Positions 35,587 to 43,921 of a DNA stretch of 64,000 nt are shown here, piece by piece; position 1 is the first letter of the stretch; each line of letters opens with the position of its first letter. The notes below the pieces were generated by a model that did not search any database, was not told the origin of the DNA, and worked only from the letters and a program-made list of their open reading frames with translations. Made by a program: the position numbers and the translations under genes. Source of the DNA: UBA7455 sp026713185 (GTDB taxonomy: Bacteria; Pseudomonadota; Gammaproteobacteria; Pseudomonadales; Azotimanducaceae); NCBI GenBank assembly GCA_963665785.1, contig OY762456.1:2046001-2110000 (forward strand), given 5' to 3'.

Positions 35587-36129
35587 ATGACGCTTATTTT
35601 AGGCATCGATCCGGGTTCCAGGGTGACCGGTTATGGAGTCATCAATAATATCGGTCCTCGTCAGGAATATGTTACCAGCGGTTGCATTCGTACCGCCGTC
35701 AATTCGACCCTCCCTTCCAGACTCAATGAAATCTTTACCGGAATCACACAGATTATCACTGAATTCATGCCGGATGAGATGGCAATTGAAAGGGTATTTA
35801 TGGCGCGAAGTGCGGATTCCGCATTGAAATTGGGTCAGGCCCGGGGTGCGGCTATCGTGGCAGCGGTCAACCAGGGACTTACTGTTCATGAATACGAAGC
35901 CAGAAAAGTCAAACAGGCGGTCGTGGGTACCGGTGCGGCAAGTAAGGATCAGGTCCAGCACATGGTGCGGACATTGCTGGATCTTCCTGGTAACCCGCAG
36001 CAGGATGCCGCTGACGCACTCGCAATTGCCCTCTGTCATATCAATACCCGTTTCAGTATCGACAGAATAGCCGGCGCCGATGCTGGAACAACCTTTCGCA
36101 GAGGGCGGCTGAATGGAATCAGTGAATAA
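35587..36129 (+). CDS. ruvC: Holliday junction endonuclease RuvC
   Basis: The 180-aa RuvC cuts Holliday junctions symmetrically during recombinational repair. The acidic catalytic residues are visible: Asp8 in GIDPGSR, Glu68 in AIERVF and the C-terminal aspartates in QQDAADALAIALCH. The length is normal. ruvA starts on the base after its stop codon, so the two are probably co-translated. No LexA box was recognised in the 93-bp gap after yebC. Confidence 0.97.
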   Translation: MTLILGIDPGSRVTGYGVINNIGPRQEYVTSGCIRTAVNSTLPSRLNEIFTGITQIITEFMPDEMAIERVFMARSADSALKLGQARGAAIVAAVNQGLTVHEYEARKVKQAVVGTGAASKDQVQHMVRTLLDLPGNPQQDAADALAIALCHINTRFSIDRIAGADAGTTFRRGRLNGISE

Positions 36130-36723
36130 ATGATAGGTAGAATCTCTGGCATCATCCTGGAAAAGAATCCCGCTCAGGTGTTGGTGGATGTCGGCGGTGT
36201 TGCTTATGAAATAGGTATACCACTGACGACTTATGAACGGTTGGGAGAAATTGAGGAAAGAGTGGTCCTGCACACCCATTTTGTCGTACGGGAGGATGCG
36301 CATTCGTTATACGGGTTCGCTACTGAACGTGAACGTGAATTGTTTCGTATCCTGATAAGAGTGAGTGGCGTTGGCCCCCGCCTTGCAATGACGATTCAGT
36401 CAGGTACAGGCTCAGAGACTTTTGTCCGATGGGTGCGTGAAAACGATGTGAAAGCGCTGGTTGCAATACCGGGTATAGGTAAAAAGACAGCAGAAAGGCT
36501 TGTTCTAGAAGTGCGTGACCGGTTGCCGGATTGGGAACTGTCAGATATTGAAGTAGCAGAATCGAGCATGGATCAGGACAATCTTGCGGACGCAGAGGCA
36601 GCCCTGATCGGATTGGGTTACAGACCGCAGGAAGCATCACTGGCGCTGTCTATGGTGGAGGATTCAACGCTGGATGTCGCCGATCTGGTCCGGCAGGCAT
36701 TAAGGAAGTTATCCGATGTTTAA
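36130..36723 (+). CDS. ruvA: Holliday junction DNA helicase subunit RuvA
   Basis: The 197-aa RuvA binds the four-way junction and loads RuvB. The N-terminal OB fold (MIGRISG...), the two helix-hairpin-helix segments (LIRVSGVGPRLAM and LVAIPGIGKKTAERL) and the C-terminal RuvB-contacting domain (EAALIGLGYRPQEA) are all present. It directly abuts ruvC and lies 30 bp before ruvB. Confidence 0.97.
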   Translation: MIGRISGIILEKNPAQVLVDVGGVAYEIGIPLTTYERLGEIEERVVLHTHFVVREDAHSLYGFATERERELFRILIRVSGVGPRLAMTIQSGTGSETFVRWVRENDVKALVAIPGIGKKTAERLVLEVRDRLPDWELSDIEVAESSMDQDNLADAEAALIGLGYRPQEASLALSMVEDSTLDVADLVRQALRKLSDV

Positions 36724-36753
36724 TTTCCTGAAGAATAAGGTATACATTGAAAG

Positions 36754-37797
36754 ATGATAGAAAGTGACCGCTTGGTAGCATCGCAAAAGAAAAATCCGGA
36801 GTCGAAAAAGGATTGGGCCATCAGACCCCGGACATTCAAGGAATATTGCGGCCAGACACAGGTTGTTGAGCAGATGTCGATTTCCATCAAGGCTGCGCTT
36901 GGCAGAAAGGAATGTCTTGACCACACTCTGTTACTGGGACCGCCAGGACTTGGCAAGACAACCATGGCCAATATCATTGCCAACGAAATGGGAGCGCAGA
37001 TTACCTCGACATCGGGTCCCGCAATAGAAAAAAAAGGCGATCTGATTGCAATACTTACGCAGTTGGAAAGCGGTGATGTCCTGTTCATCGACGAGACCCA
37101 TCGCCTGAATCCCGCGATTGAGGAAATTCTCTATCCCGCGATGGAAGACTTTCAAGTTGATATATACATCGGTGAAGGACCGGCGGCACGGTCTATCAAA
37201 CTCAGCCTGAATCCATTTACACTTGTTGGCGCCACCACAAGAACAGGACTTCTCACATCGCCTCTACGGGACCGGTTCGGCATTGTGCAGAGGCTGGAGT
37301 TCTACAGCATCTCTGAACTCACCACCATCGCCCTTCGGTCTGCAAAACTCCTGTCGGTGCCCTGCAGTGACGATGGCGCCAAAGAGATTGCGTTACGGTC
37401 CCGTGGTACTCCAAGAATTGCCCTTCGGCTGTTGCGCCGGGTCCGGGATTTTGCTGAAGTAAAGGGAGATGGGGTGATTAATCAGAGTACCGCGGATGAG
37501 GCCCTTAACATGCTCAAGGTGGACAACAATGGATTTGATCACATGGACAGACGATTACTGCTGGCGCTGATTGAATTGTTCAACGGAGGCCCGGCAGGTG
37601 TAGACAGTATTGCGGCAGCGGTTGGTGAGGAGCGTGATACCATTGAAGAAGTCTATGAGCCCTATCTGATACAACAGGGGTTTGTTTCAAGAACATCAAG
37701 AGGCAGGGTAGCTAACGGTATTGCCTATGAGCATTTTGGCTTGAAGTCGCCTTCGGACAGATCTCAAGCCAGTGATTTATTTGAGGAACAACAGTGA
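36754..37797 (+). CDS. ruvB: Holliday junction DNA helicase subunit RuvB
   Basis: The 347-aa AAA+ motor drives branch migration. Walker A is GPPGLGKTT; Walker B with its following segment reads FIDETHRLNP where most RuvB proteins have FIDEIHRLSP. The IGEGPAARSI hairpin, ATTRTG sensor, arginine finger (SPLRDRFG) and C-terminal winged helix (EPYLIQQGFVSRTSRGR) are present. The Ile-to-Thr and Ser-to-Asn changes next to Walker B are unusual but spare the acidic residues. tolQ begins 19 bp after the stop. Confidence 0.97.
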   Translation: MIESDRLVASQKKNPESKKDWAIRPRTFKEYCGQTQVVEQMSISIKAALGRKECLDHTLLLGPPGLGKTTMANIIANEMGAQITSTSGPAIEKKGDLIAILTQLESGDVLFIDETHRLNPAIEEILYPAMEDFQVDIYIGEGPAARSIKLSLNPFTLVGATTRTGLLTSPLRDRFGIVQRLEFYSISELTTIALRSAKLLSVPCSDDGAKEIALRSRGTPRIALRLLRRVRDFAEVKGDGVINQSTADEALNMLKVDNNGFDHMDRRLLLALIELFNGGPAGVDSIAAAVGEERDTIEEVYEPYLIQQGFVSRTSRGRVANGIAYEHFGLKSPSDRSQASDLFEEQQ

Positions 37798-37816
37798 TGA
37801 GAAGAGAGGCGAATCT

Positions 37817-38491
37817 GTGAATGAACCAGTATCCATAGTACATTTAATACTCAATGCCAGTATTGTAGTGCAGTTGGTGATACTCATACTGGTGCTGGCG
37901 TCAATGGTGTCCTGGGTGATGATTTTTCAACGTGGATTCTCACTGGCATCGATTCGTCGTGAGGCTACGACTTTCGAGAACGAATTCTGGTCCGGCAAAG
38001 ACCTGCGGCAGATTTATCATGAACTGGAAGCGCGTGACCAGGAAATCATCGGTATTGAGAATATTTTTGCCCAGGGATTCAAGGAATTTACACGCTCAAG
38101 GCAGCAGGAATATTCTGATCTGGACCGCATTATGCAGAATGTTCAACGTGCAATGCGGGTTGCCATGTCGCGGGAAGAAGAACGACTGGAAACTCATCTG
38201 CCGTTTCTTGCAACTGTGGGTTCAATCAGTCCCTATGTCGGATTGTTCGGTACAGTCTGGGGAATCATGAATTCATTTCGCAGCATCCCCGTCAACCAGG
38301 CGAGTCTGGCAGCCTATGCGCCAGGTATATCGGAAGCATTGGTCGCAACAGCGATCGGTTTGTTCGCTGCAATTCCTGCCGTTATCGCCTATAACCGATA
38401 CAGCGCAAAAGTCGAAATCATCATTAACCGGTTCGAAGCTTTTACGGATGAGTTCAGCAGCATACTCAACCGTGCTGTCCACGATTCCTGA
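37817..38491 (+). CDS. tolQ: Tol-Pal system proton channel subunit TolQ
   Basis: The 224-aa inner-membrane protein has three helices and, with TolR, forms the proton-driven motor that energises TolA for outer-membrane constriction at division. The first helix is near residues 15-37; the conserved pair of helices with VGLFGTVWGIM and LVATAIGLFAAIPAVIAYN is at the C-terminus. The GTG at 37817, with GAGAGG eight bases upstream, gives the family N-terminus; the longer frame starts inside ruvB. The thioesterase gene ybgC, which often lies between ruvB and tolQ, is absent here. Confidence 0.95.
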   Translation: MNEPVSIVHLILNASIVVQLVILILVLASMVSWVMIFQRGFSLASIRREATTFENEFWSGKDLRQIYHELEARDQEIIGIENIFAQGFKEFTRSRQQEYSDLDRIMQNVQRAMRVAMSREEERLETHLPFLATVGSISPYVGLFGTVWGIMNSFRSIPVNQASLAAYAPGISEALVATAIGLFAAIPAVIAYNRYSAKVEIIINRFEAFTDEFSSILNRAVHDS

Positions 38492-38507
38492 CACACGGGA
38501 CTGATCA

Positions 38508-38927
38508 ATGGCCAAGGCGAAACGCAGGAGACTCATGGCAGAGATCAATGTCGTTCCCTACATTGATGTCATGCTGGTACTTCTTGTGATATTTATGGTG
38601 ACGGCGCCATTAATGACGCAGGGGATCAAGGTGGACCTGCCCGAGGCGACTTCCGGTCCGCTTGAACTCAGCGAAAATGAACTGACGCTGGTGGTATCTG
38701 TCAAAGCGGACGAAACCTATTATATGAATGTGGGTGATGAAGAAGAGGCAGTACTTTTGAGCATGGTGGGAGAACGTACTGAAAAGATAGTCGCTGCCAA
38801 CCCGGAAATCGTGGTCCTGGTTGAAGGTGACAGGACATTGAATTATGGCGTAATAATCAACCTGATGAATGTACTGCAGGAGGCAGGCGCTGAGAGTGTT
38901 GGTCTTATCACTGAGCCACCGGAATGA
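38508..38927 (+). CDS. tolR: Tol-Pal system protein TolR
   Basis: The 139-aa ExbD/TolR-family protein has a short cytoplasmic N-terminus (KAKRRRLMAEINVVPYIDVML), one membrane helix (about 20-38) carrying the proton-relay aspartate (Asp in YIDVML), and a periplasmic domain. It works with TolQ. Its stop overlaps the tolA start (ATGA). Confidence 0.96.
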   Translation: MAKAKRRRLMAEINVVPYIDVMLVLLVIFMVTAPLMTQGIKVDLPEATSGPLELSENELTLVVSVKADETYYMNVGDEEEAVLLSMVGERTEKIVAANPEIVVLVEGDRTLNYGVIINLMNVLQEAGAESVGLITEPPE

Positions 38928-39673
38928 AATATACCTATCAATATTCGATTGTACTTGCAGTAGCGCTGCATGCCTGTGTAGTTGGCCTGTTAATGGTGAA
39001 CTGGTCTTCGTTTGCATCCATCGAGGTGACACCGGTTCAACCTTTCTACATTGAAGCTACGGTAGTTGGGAAAAACCCCTACGAGGTACAAAGACAGGAA
39101 CAGGAACGGCAAAAAAGGCAGGAACGTGAAAGGCTCGAGTCCCGGCGCGAAGCTGACAGAAAAGAACAGGCGAGGTTGTCAAAACTGGAAGAGATGCAAC
39201 TGGAAAAAAAACGGCAGGAGAAACGCCAGGCTGAACAGGCGCCACCCATTGTTCCAGAGCAGGAAATTCCGCAGGACAATAAACTGGTGGATGTAGAGGC
39301 TGAACGGATCGGGATTGAACATAACCTGGCCCTTGCAATAGAAGAAGAACTGAACATGCGGCGGGCGGTGACTGATGATGAGAAAGCCCAGGCATACAGC
39401 GCCCGTTTACGGTACGACATTATTCAGAACTGGTCCCGACCGCCCAGTGCCAGAAATGGTATGCAGGCAGTATTGCGTGTATTTCTGGTACCTACCGGTG
39501 AGGTGACGAGTGTGGTTGTTGAAGAGTCCAGTGGCAATGATGCATTCGATCAGTCAGCATTGCTGGCTGTAAGAAAAGCAGAACGATTTGAAGTACCCGC
39601 TGATTCCAGTCAGTTCGAACGGAATTTCAGGGAATTCACGGTGGTTTTTCGTCCTGAGGATCTTCGTCTCTGA
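38924..39673 (+). CDS. tolA: Tol-Pal system protein TolA (short form)
   Basis: TolA spans the periplasm from the TolQR motor to TolB/Pal. The 249-aa protein has an N-terminal membrane helix (about 8-28), a charged Glu/Lys/Arg/Gln-rich helical domain (about 52-105) and a C-terminal globular domain (from about 155, ending EFTVVFRPEDLRL) of the TolA/TonB-C type. The helical domain is much shorter than in E. coli (protein 421 aa), as seen in several non-enteric Gammaproteobacteria. It is translationally coupled to tolR. Confidence 0.93.
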   Translation: MKYTYQYSIVLAVALHACVVGLLMVNWSSFASIEVTPVQPFYIEATVVGKNPYEVQRQEQERQKRQERERLESRREADRKEQARLSKLEEMQLEKKRQEKRQAEQAPPIVPEQEIPQDNKLVDVEAERIGIEHNLALAIEEELNMRRAVTDDEKAQAYSARLRYDIIQNWSRPPSARNGMQAVLRVFLVPTGEVTSVVVEESSGNDAFDQSALLAVRKAERFEVPADSSQFERNFREFTVVFRPEDLRL

Positions 39674-39688
39674 CAAAGGTGATAATAT

Positions 39689-40990
39689 ATGCGGTTCTGT
39701 CTGATTTTTTTCCTGTTTGTTTCTTCTGCCTATGCCGAGTTACGCATTGTAGTCACGCAAGGCGTGGACAATGCCATGCGAATTGCAGTAGTACCCTTCG
39801 AATGGCGAGGCCAGGGGCGTTTGCCGGAAGACCTTGCAGGTATCGTAACTTCTGACATGCAACTTTCCGGCCGGTTTGAAGCTTTGCCGGTATCACAGAT
39901 GCTGAGTCTGCCGCATGAGGCAAATGAAGTCCTGTTTCGCGATTGGCGATTGTTGAAAGTTGAATATCTGATCACTGGGTATATCCAACCTGTCGGTAGT
40001 CAATTACAGGTACATTACGAACTGCACAACATTCTCAGGCAATCGGTAGAAGTGTCTGAAAGTATCATTGGCAGCCAATTGGATATGCGCCATATGGCGC
40101 ATCATGTCAGTGATGTAATGTTCGAAAAACTCACGGGTATTCCCGGTTCATTTTCAACTCGAATCATGTATGTCACTGCCTCGGGTCCGTTACAGAATAG
40201 AATTTTCAGACTCAATATCGCCGATGCAGATGGACACCAGGTCCAGACCGTTCTGGAATCCGGAGAACCTGTATTATCGCCGGCCTGGAGCCCGGATGGT
40301 AATCGAATTGCCTATGTTTCATTCGAGTCCGACAGCAGACCATCGATTTACATCCATGATCTTGAGATGAATAAAAGGATGGTGCTCAAGAGATACCCCG
40401 GATTGAATGGCGCCCCGGCGTTCTCTCCGGATGGAAACCAACTGGCCATCGTTCTGAGTAAGTCCGGCAGTCCGGATATCTGGATTTATGATCTGGAGTC
40501 ACACCGTTTGCGTCAGATCACCCGGCATTACGGGATTGACACCGAGCCGTCCTGGACTGCTGATGGCAGGTCCATTGTATTTACCTCCGACAGAGGCGGT
40601 AAACCGCAAATTTACAGGATTAATCTGCAAAATCTGGCGATCGAAAGATTGACTTTCGAGGGCGACTATAACGCAAAAGCAAGTCTTTTGGCAGATGATA
40701 GTGGACTCGTAATGGTTCACAGACGAGACGGAATATTCCATATCAGCCTGCTCGACTTCAGGCGGGGCCGGTTATCTGTCTTGACAGAAACCGAATTGGA
40801 TGAGTCTCCGAGTATCGCTCCGAATGGAAGTATGTTAATTTATGCAACTCAACATGGAGGACGGGGTATACTGGCTGCGGTTTCTATTGACGGTGGTGTT
40901 AAGTTCAACCTGCCATCAAGCACTGGAGATGTTCGGGAACCAGCCTGGTCGCCAAAAAAACAAAGGAATTTTATACCGGTTGCGGACTAG
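39689..40990 (+). CDS. tolB: Tol-Pal system beta-propeller protein TolB
   Basis: The 433-aa periplasmic protein has a cleavable signal peptide (residues 1-16), an N-terminal alpha/beta domain (about 20-145) and a six-bladed beta-propeller with repeated SPDG / FSPDGNQLA / WTADGRSIVFTSDRGG motifs. It binds Pal and TolA. An AAGGTG lies about seven bases before the ATG. It follows tolA by 15 bp in the tol operon. Confidence 0.97.
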   Translation: MRFCLIFFLFVSSAYAELRIVVTQGVDNAMRIAVVPFEWRGQGRLPEDLAGIVTSDMQLSGRFEALPVSQMLSLPHEANEVLFRDWRLLKVEYLITGYIQPVGSQLQVHYELHNILRQSVEVSESIIGSQLDMRHMAHHVSDVMFEKLTGIPGSFSTRIMYVTASGPLQNRIFRLNIADADGHQVQTVLESGEPVLSPAWSPDGNRIAYVSFESDSRPSIYIHDLEMNKRMVLKRYPGLNGAPAFSPDGNQLAIVLSKSGSPDIWIYDLESHRLRQITRHYGIDTEPSWTADGRSIVFTSDRGGKPQIYRINLQNLAIERLTFEGDYNAKASLLADDSGLVMVHRRDGIFHISLLDFRRGRLSVLTETELDESPSIAPNGSMLIYATQHGGRGILAAVSIDGGVKFNLPSSTGDVREPAWSPKKQRNFIPVAD

Positions 40991-41089
40991 GTAGCTGTCC
41001 GGGTTTTTCAGGAATGTCACAAGACATGTGATTTAATTGCCGGATTTGTGGTTTAATCTACACTGAAGGCGCGAAAGTAGGAGCTAATG

Positions 41090-41647
41090 ATGGAGACACC
41101 GAAGATACATGTAATACTGGCAGCAGTTTTTTTCGCATTTTTGTTGGCTGGTTGTGAGAGTGAACCTGTAGCCCCGGAACCTGTTGCCACTGTGGATGAC
41201 AGGCCGCCACCGGCGCCACCTGAACCCGTTGTACCGAAGGTGATACCCCCTGCGGTTAACAATGATGGTAATCTTGTCATCTCGACTGTTGATGACATGG
41301 GTAACGTCACAGAAGAAGTTCTTCAGGGTATTTTCTATTTCGACTTCGACCAGGCAATTGTCAAAAGAGCCGGACATGAAGAGTTGAACAAACATGCCAG
41401 AGTGATGATGAGTGACAGTATGTTCAGTGCCCGTCTGGAAGGTCATGCAGATGAGCGGGGTACACGTGAATACAATCTGGCATTGGGTGAAAGACGTGCC
41501 AATGCGATTCGTTCCTATCTGGTGTCGATGGGAGTTTCGTCTTCTCAGATGGAAGTGATCAGTTATGGTGAGGAAAAACCGGTCAGTTCAAGCCACGATG
41601 AAAGTGGCTGGTCTCAGAACCGCCGGGTAGAAATTATCTACCGATAA
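41090..41647 (+). CDS. pal: Peptidoglycan-associated lipoprotein Pal
   Basis: The roughly 185-aa outer-membrane lipoprotein has a lipobox LLAGC (Cys22), a Pro-rich linker (about 28-55) and an OmpA-like peptidoglycan-binding domain (YFDFDQAIVKR, then GHADERGTREYNLALGERRA). Two adjacent ATGs are possible; the second, at 41090, is better spaced from AGGAG (41079-41083). A gap of 99 bp from tolB may hold a separate promoter, as known for pal in enterics. Confidence 0.96.
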   Translation: METPKIHVILAAVFFAFLLAGCESEPVAPEPVATVDDRPPPAPPEPVVPKVIPPAVNNDGNLVISTVDDMGNVTEEVLQGIFYFDFDQAIVKRAGHEELNKHARVMMSDSMFSARLEGHADERGTREYNLALGERRANAIRSYLVSMGVSSSQMEVISYGEEKPVSSSHDESGWSQNRRVEIIYR

Positions 41648-41661
41648 TCTTTTCAAGGTTT

Positions 41662-42456
41662 ATGGTAAGCAATCATGCTATTCTGAATGGTGCGTTGAGT
41701 CTGGTTTTACTGGGCCTCGCACCATTTTTATCTGCCCAACGGAACCCTGTTGTTGTTGAAGAATCCTCGGCAGTATCCGTTGTTGCTCCAGTAGCAGAAT
41801 CTTTCGGAAATCCTGTCGAATCCGGGTCTGACTCCGTTGAGGGACAGTATCAGTTGCAATTGTTGCAGCAGGAGGTCATGACGCTGCGCGGACTGGTAGA
41901 GGAACTGAACTATAAAATTGAACGACTGCAGGAGACCCAGGATAACCGTTATCTGGAGCTGGATTCCCGTTTCCAGAAACTGACGTCAAGGAATGAATCT
42001 CAGGCTCCATCGTCACTGCCACCGACTGTAGATCCCCTCTCCGAGACAGCTCCAATAATCAATCTGGATGAGGGAACCCTGTACGATACCGCCCTTGAAC
42101 TGATTCGTAATAAGCAATATGACCTGGCGGTGACACAATTAAGAGCGGTTATTGATCAGAATCCAAACGGCAGATATACACCTAATGCATATTACTGGCT
42201 TGGTGATGTCTATATAGCCATGCCGCAACCCCAATACGAAAAGGCAAGGCAGGCGCTGGCCCAGGTCATTGCCTTTTTCCCGGATCATTCAAAAGTACCG
42301 GACGCAACTTACAAACTCGGAGTGGTTTACAATCTTATGGGGAATTGTGCGCGGGCAACCGAGATTCTCAAGCAGGTCATCAGGGAGTATCAGGGAAGGT
42401 CTGTTGCTGGTCTGGCAGAAACCCATCTTCAAAATAAGGTAAACTGCGGCGATTGA
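41662..42456 (+). CDS. cpoB: Cell division coordinator CpoB (YbgF)
   Basis: The 264-aa periplasmic protein has a signal peptide (about 1-25), an N-terminal coiled coil (residues 55-95, QYQLQLLQQEVMTLRGLVEE and onward) that trimerises in homologues, a linker and three TPRs (from about 140; YYWLGDVYIAM, YKLGVVYNLMG). CpoB coordinates PBP1B activity with Tol-driven constriction. It is the last gene of the tol-pal cluster, 14 bp after pal. Confidence 0.93.
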   Translation: MVSNHAILNGALSLVLLGLAPFLSAQRNPVVVEESSAVSVVAPVAESFGNPVESGSDSVEGQYQLQLLQQEVMTLRGLVEELNYKIERLQETQDNRYLELDSRFQKLTSRNESQAPSSLPPTVDPLSETAPIINLDEGTLYDTALELIRNKQYDLAVTQLRAVIDQNPNGRYTPNAYYWLGDVYIAMPQPQYEKARQALAQVIAFFPDHSKVPDATYKLGVVYNLMGNCARATEILKQVIREYQGRSVAGLAETHLQNKVNCGD

Positions 42457-42472
42457 CCCGGTCTGCCTGTGG

Positions 42473-43123
42473 ATGATGCAAAAAACACTGCGGATTACCG
42501 AAATATTCCATTCCATTCAAGGCGAATCGCGTAGCGTCGGTATACCTACGACGTTTGTTCGACTGACAGGGTGCCCTCTGCGTTGTCAGTACTGCGATAC
42601 TGAATACGCTTTCTCGGGTGGAGAGACCCGTGACCTCAATACAATCATGGCGGAGGTTAAGCATTGTACCGCTTCCTATGTCACTGTGACTGGAGGAGAA
42701 CCACTGGCACAGCCTTCCTGTACAGAATTGCTGTCAATGCTGAGTGATGCCGGCTATATCGTTTCTCTGGAGACCAGTGGTGCAATGGATATCAGCACTG
42801 TTGACCGTCGGGTGTCAGTGGTCATGGACCTTAAGACACCTGCTTCCGGTGAAGTTCACCGGAATCTCTACAGCAATATCGAACACCTGAAGAGTGATGA
42901 CCAGGTGAAGTTCGTGATCTGTGATCGCCAGGATTATGAGTGGTCGAAATTCAAAATTGGTGAGTATGCGTTGCAGGATCGGGTTTCAGAAATACTGTTT
43001 TCTCCGAGTTACAATGAAGTGTCAGCCAGAGATCTGGCGGACTGGATCCTGGCAGACGGACTACAGGTAAGGCTCCAGCTTCAATTACATAAATTGTTGT
43101 GGGGAGATGTTCCCGGTGTCTGA
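42473..43123 (+). CDS. queE: 7-carboxy-7-deazaguanine synthase
   Basis: The 216-aa radical-SAM enzyme makes CDG, the ring-contracted precursor of queuosine, from CPH4. The SAM iron-sulfur cysteines are in CPLRCQYC (Cys34, 38, 41), preceded by FHSIQGES and followed by VTVTGGEPLAQPSC. Its 3' end overlaps queC by 8 bp, so the two queuosine genes are coupled. It follows the tol-pal cluster by 16 bp. Confidence 0.95.
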   Translation: MMQKTLRITEIFHSIQGESRSVGIPTTFVRLTGCPLRCQYCDTEYAFSGGETRDLNTIMAEVKHCTASYVTVTGGEPLAQPSCTELLSMLSDAGYIVSLETSGAMDISTVDRRVSVVMDLKTPASGEVHRNLYSNIEHLKSDDQVKFVICDRQDYEWSKFKIGEYALQDRVSEILFSPSYNEVSARDLADWILADGLQVRLQLQLHKLLWGDVPGV

Positions 43124-43799
43124 CAGAAAAGCGGTGGTGCTGTTGTCTGGCGGACTGGATTCCGCAACGTCATTGGCGATTGCAGTTGATAAAGGATATG
43201 AGTGCTATTGCCTCAGTTTTGAATACGGGCAGCGCCACGGTATCGAGATTCAGTTTGCGGCGTCCCTCGCGAATTCACTGGGAGCAGTGGAACACCGTAT
43301 TGCCAGAATTGATATCGGCGCCTTCGGCGGGTCTGCATTGACAGACAGCCAAATTGAAGTACCGGATTATGTCCCGTGTGAAAACCAGATACCCGTTACC
43401 TACGTACCGGCCAGAAATACTGTATTTCTGGCCTGTGCCCTTGGCTGGGCAGAAGTGCTGGGTGCAAGGGATATCTTTATCGGCGTGAATGCTGTCGACT
43501 ATTCCGGATATCCCGATTGTCGACCGGAATTTATCACTGCTTTCCAGACACTGGCCAATCTGGCAACCAGGTCAGGCGTTGAGGGTGATCATTTCAATAT
43601 CCAGGTACCGTTGATCGACCTGAACAAGAAAGAGATTATCCGTTGCGGCATGGCGCTGGGCGTAGACTATGCCAGGACGGTATCGTGTTATCGCCTTGAC
43701 GAACGCGGATATGCCTGCGGTCGATGTGACAGTTGCGTAATTCGCCGCCAGGGTTTCCAAAGTGCCGGAGTTGAAGACCCCACACAATACTCAATTTAA
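43116..43799 (+). CDS. queC: 7-cyano-7-deazaguanine synthase
   Basis: The 227-aa ATP-dependent enzyme converts CDG to preQ0 in queuosine synthesis. It has the N-terminal PP-loop SGGLDS and four C-terminal zinc cysteines (SCYRLDE..., ACGRCDSC). The GTG at 43116 was chosen because GGGGAG lies nine bases upstream, whereas it touches the ATG at 43107 directly. It ends 3 bp before the 3' end of the opposing tRNA-Lys gene. Confidence 0.95.
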   Translation: MSDRKAVVLLSGGLDSATSLAIAVDKGYECYCLSFEYGQRHGIEIQFAASLANSLGAVEHRIARIDIGAFGGSALTDSQIEVPDYVPCENQIPVTYVPARNTVFLACALGWAEVLGARDIFIGVNAVDYSGYPDCRPEFITAFQTLANLATRSGVEGDHFNIQVPLIDLNKKEIIRCGMALGVDYARTVSCYRLDERGYACGRCDSCVIRRQGFQSAGVEDPTQYSI

Positions 43800-43801
43800 A
43801 A

Positions 43802-43877
43802 TGGTGGGCCGTCCGCGACTCGAACGCGGGACCAACTGGTTAAAAGCCAGATGCTCTGCCAACTGAGCTAACGGCCC
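43802..43877 (-). tRNA. tRNA-Lys (anticodon UUU)
   Basis: The 76-nt cloverleaf has a 7-bp acceptor stem (GGGCCGT/ACGGCCC), a D arm (GCTC...GAGC), an anticodon stem CTGGC/ACCAG region with loop CTTTTAA giving anticodon TTT, a T arm with GTTCGAGTC and an encoded CCA end. All stems pair by eye. It is transcribed toward queC on the opposite strand and has its own promoter upstream. Confidence 0.97.
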
Positions 43878-43893
43878 TTCTCGGGAGGGCGCT

Positions 43894-43921
43894 ATCATAC
43901 TCATTGAACTCTGAAACTCAA
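43894..43921 (-). promoter_or_regulatory. Probable sigma-70 promoter of tRNA-Lys
   Basis: On the minus strand, TTGAGT (43916-43921) and TATGAT (43894-43899) are separated by 16 bp. The region just downstream (GCGCCCTCCCG) is G+C-rich, like the discriminator of stable-RNA promoters under stringent control. The -35 box covers the stop codon of the upstream ATP-grasp gene. Confidence 0.55.
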
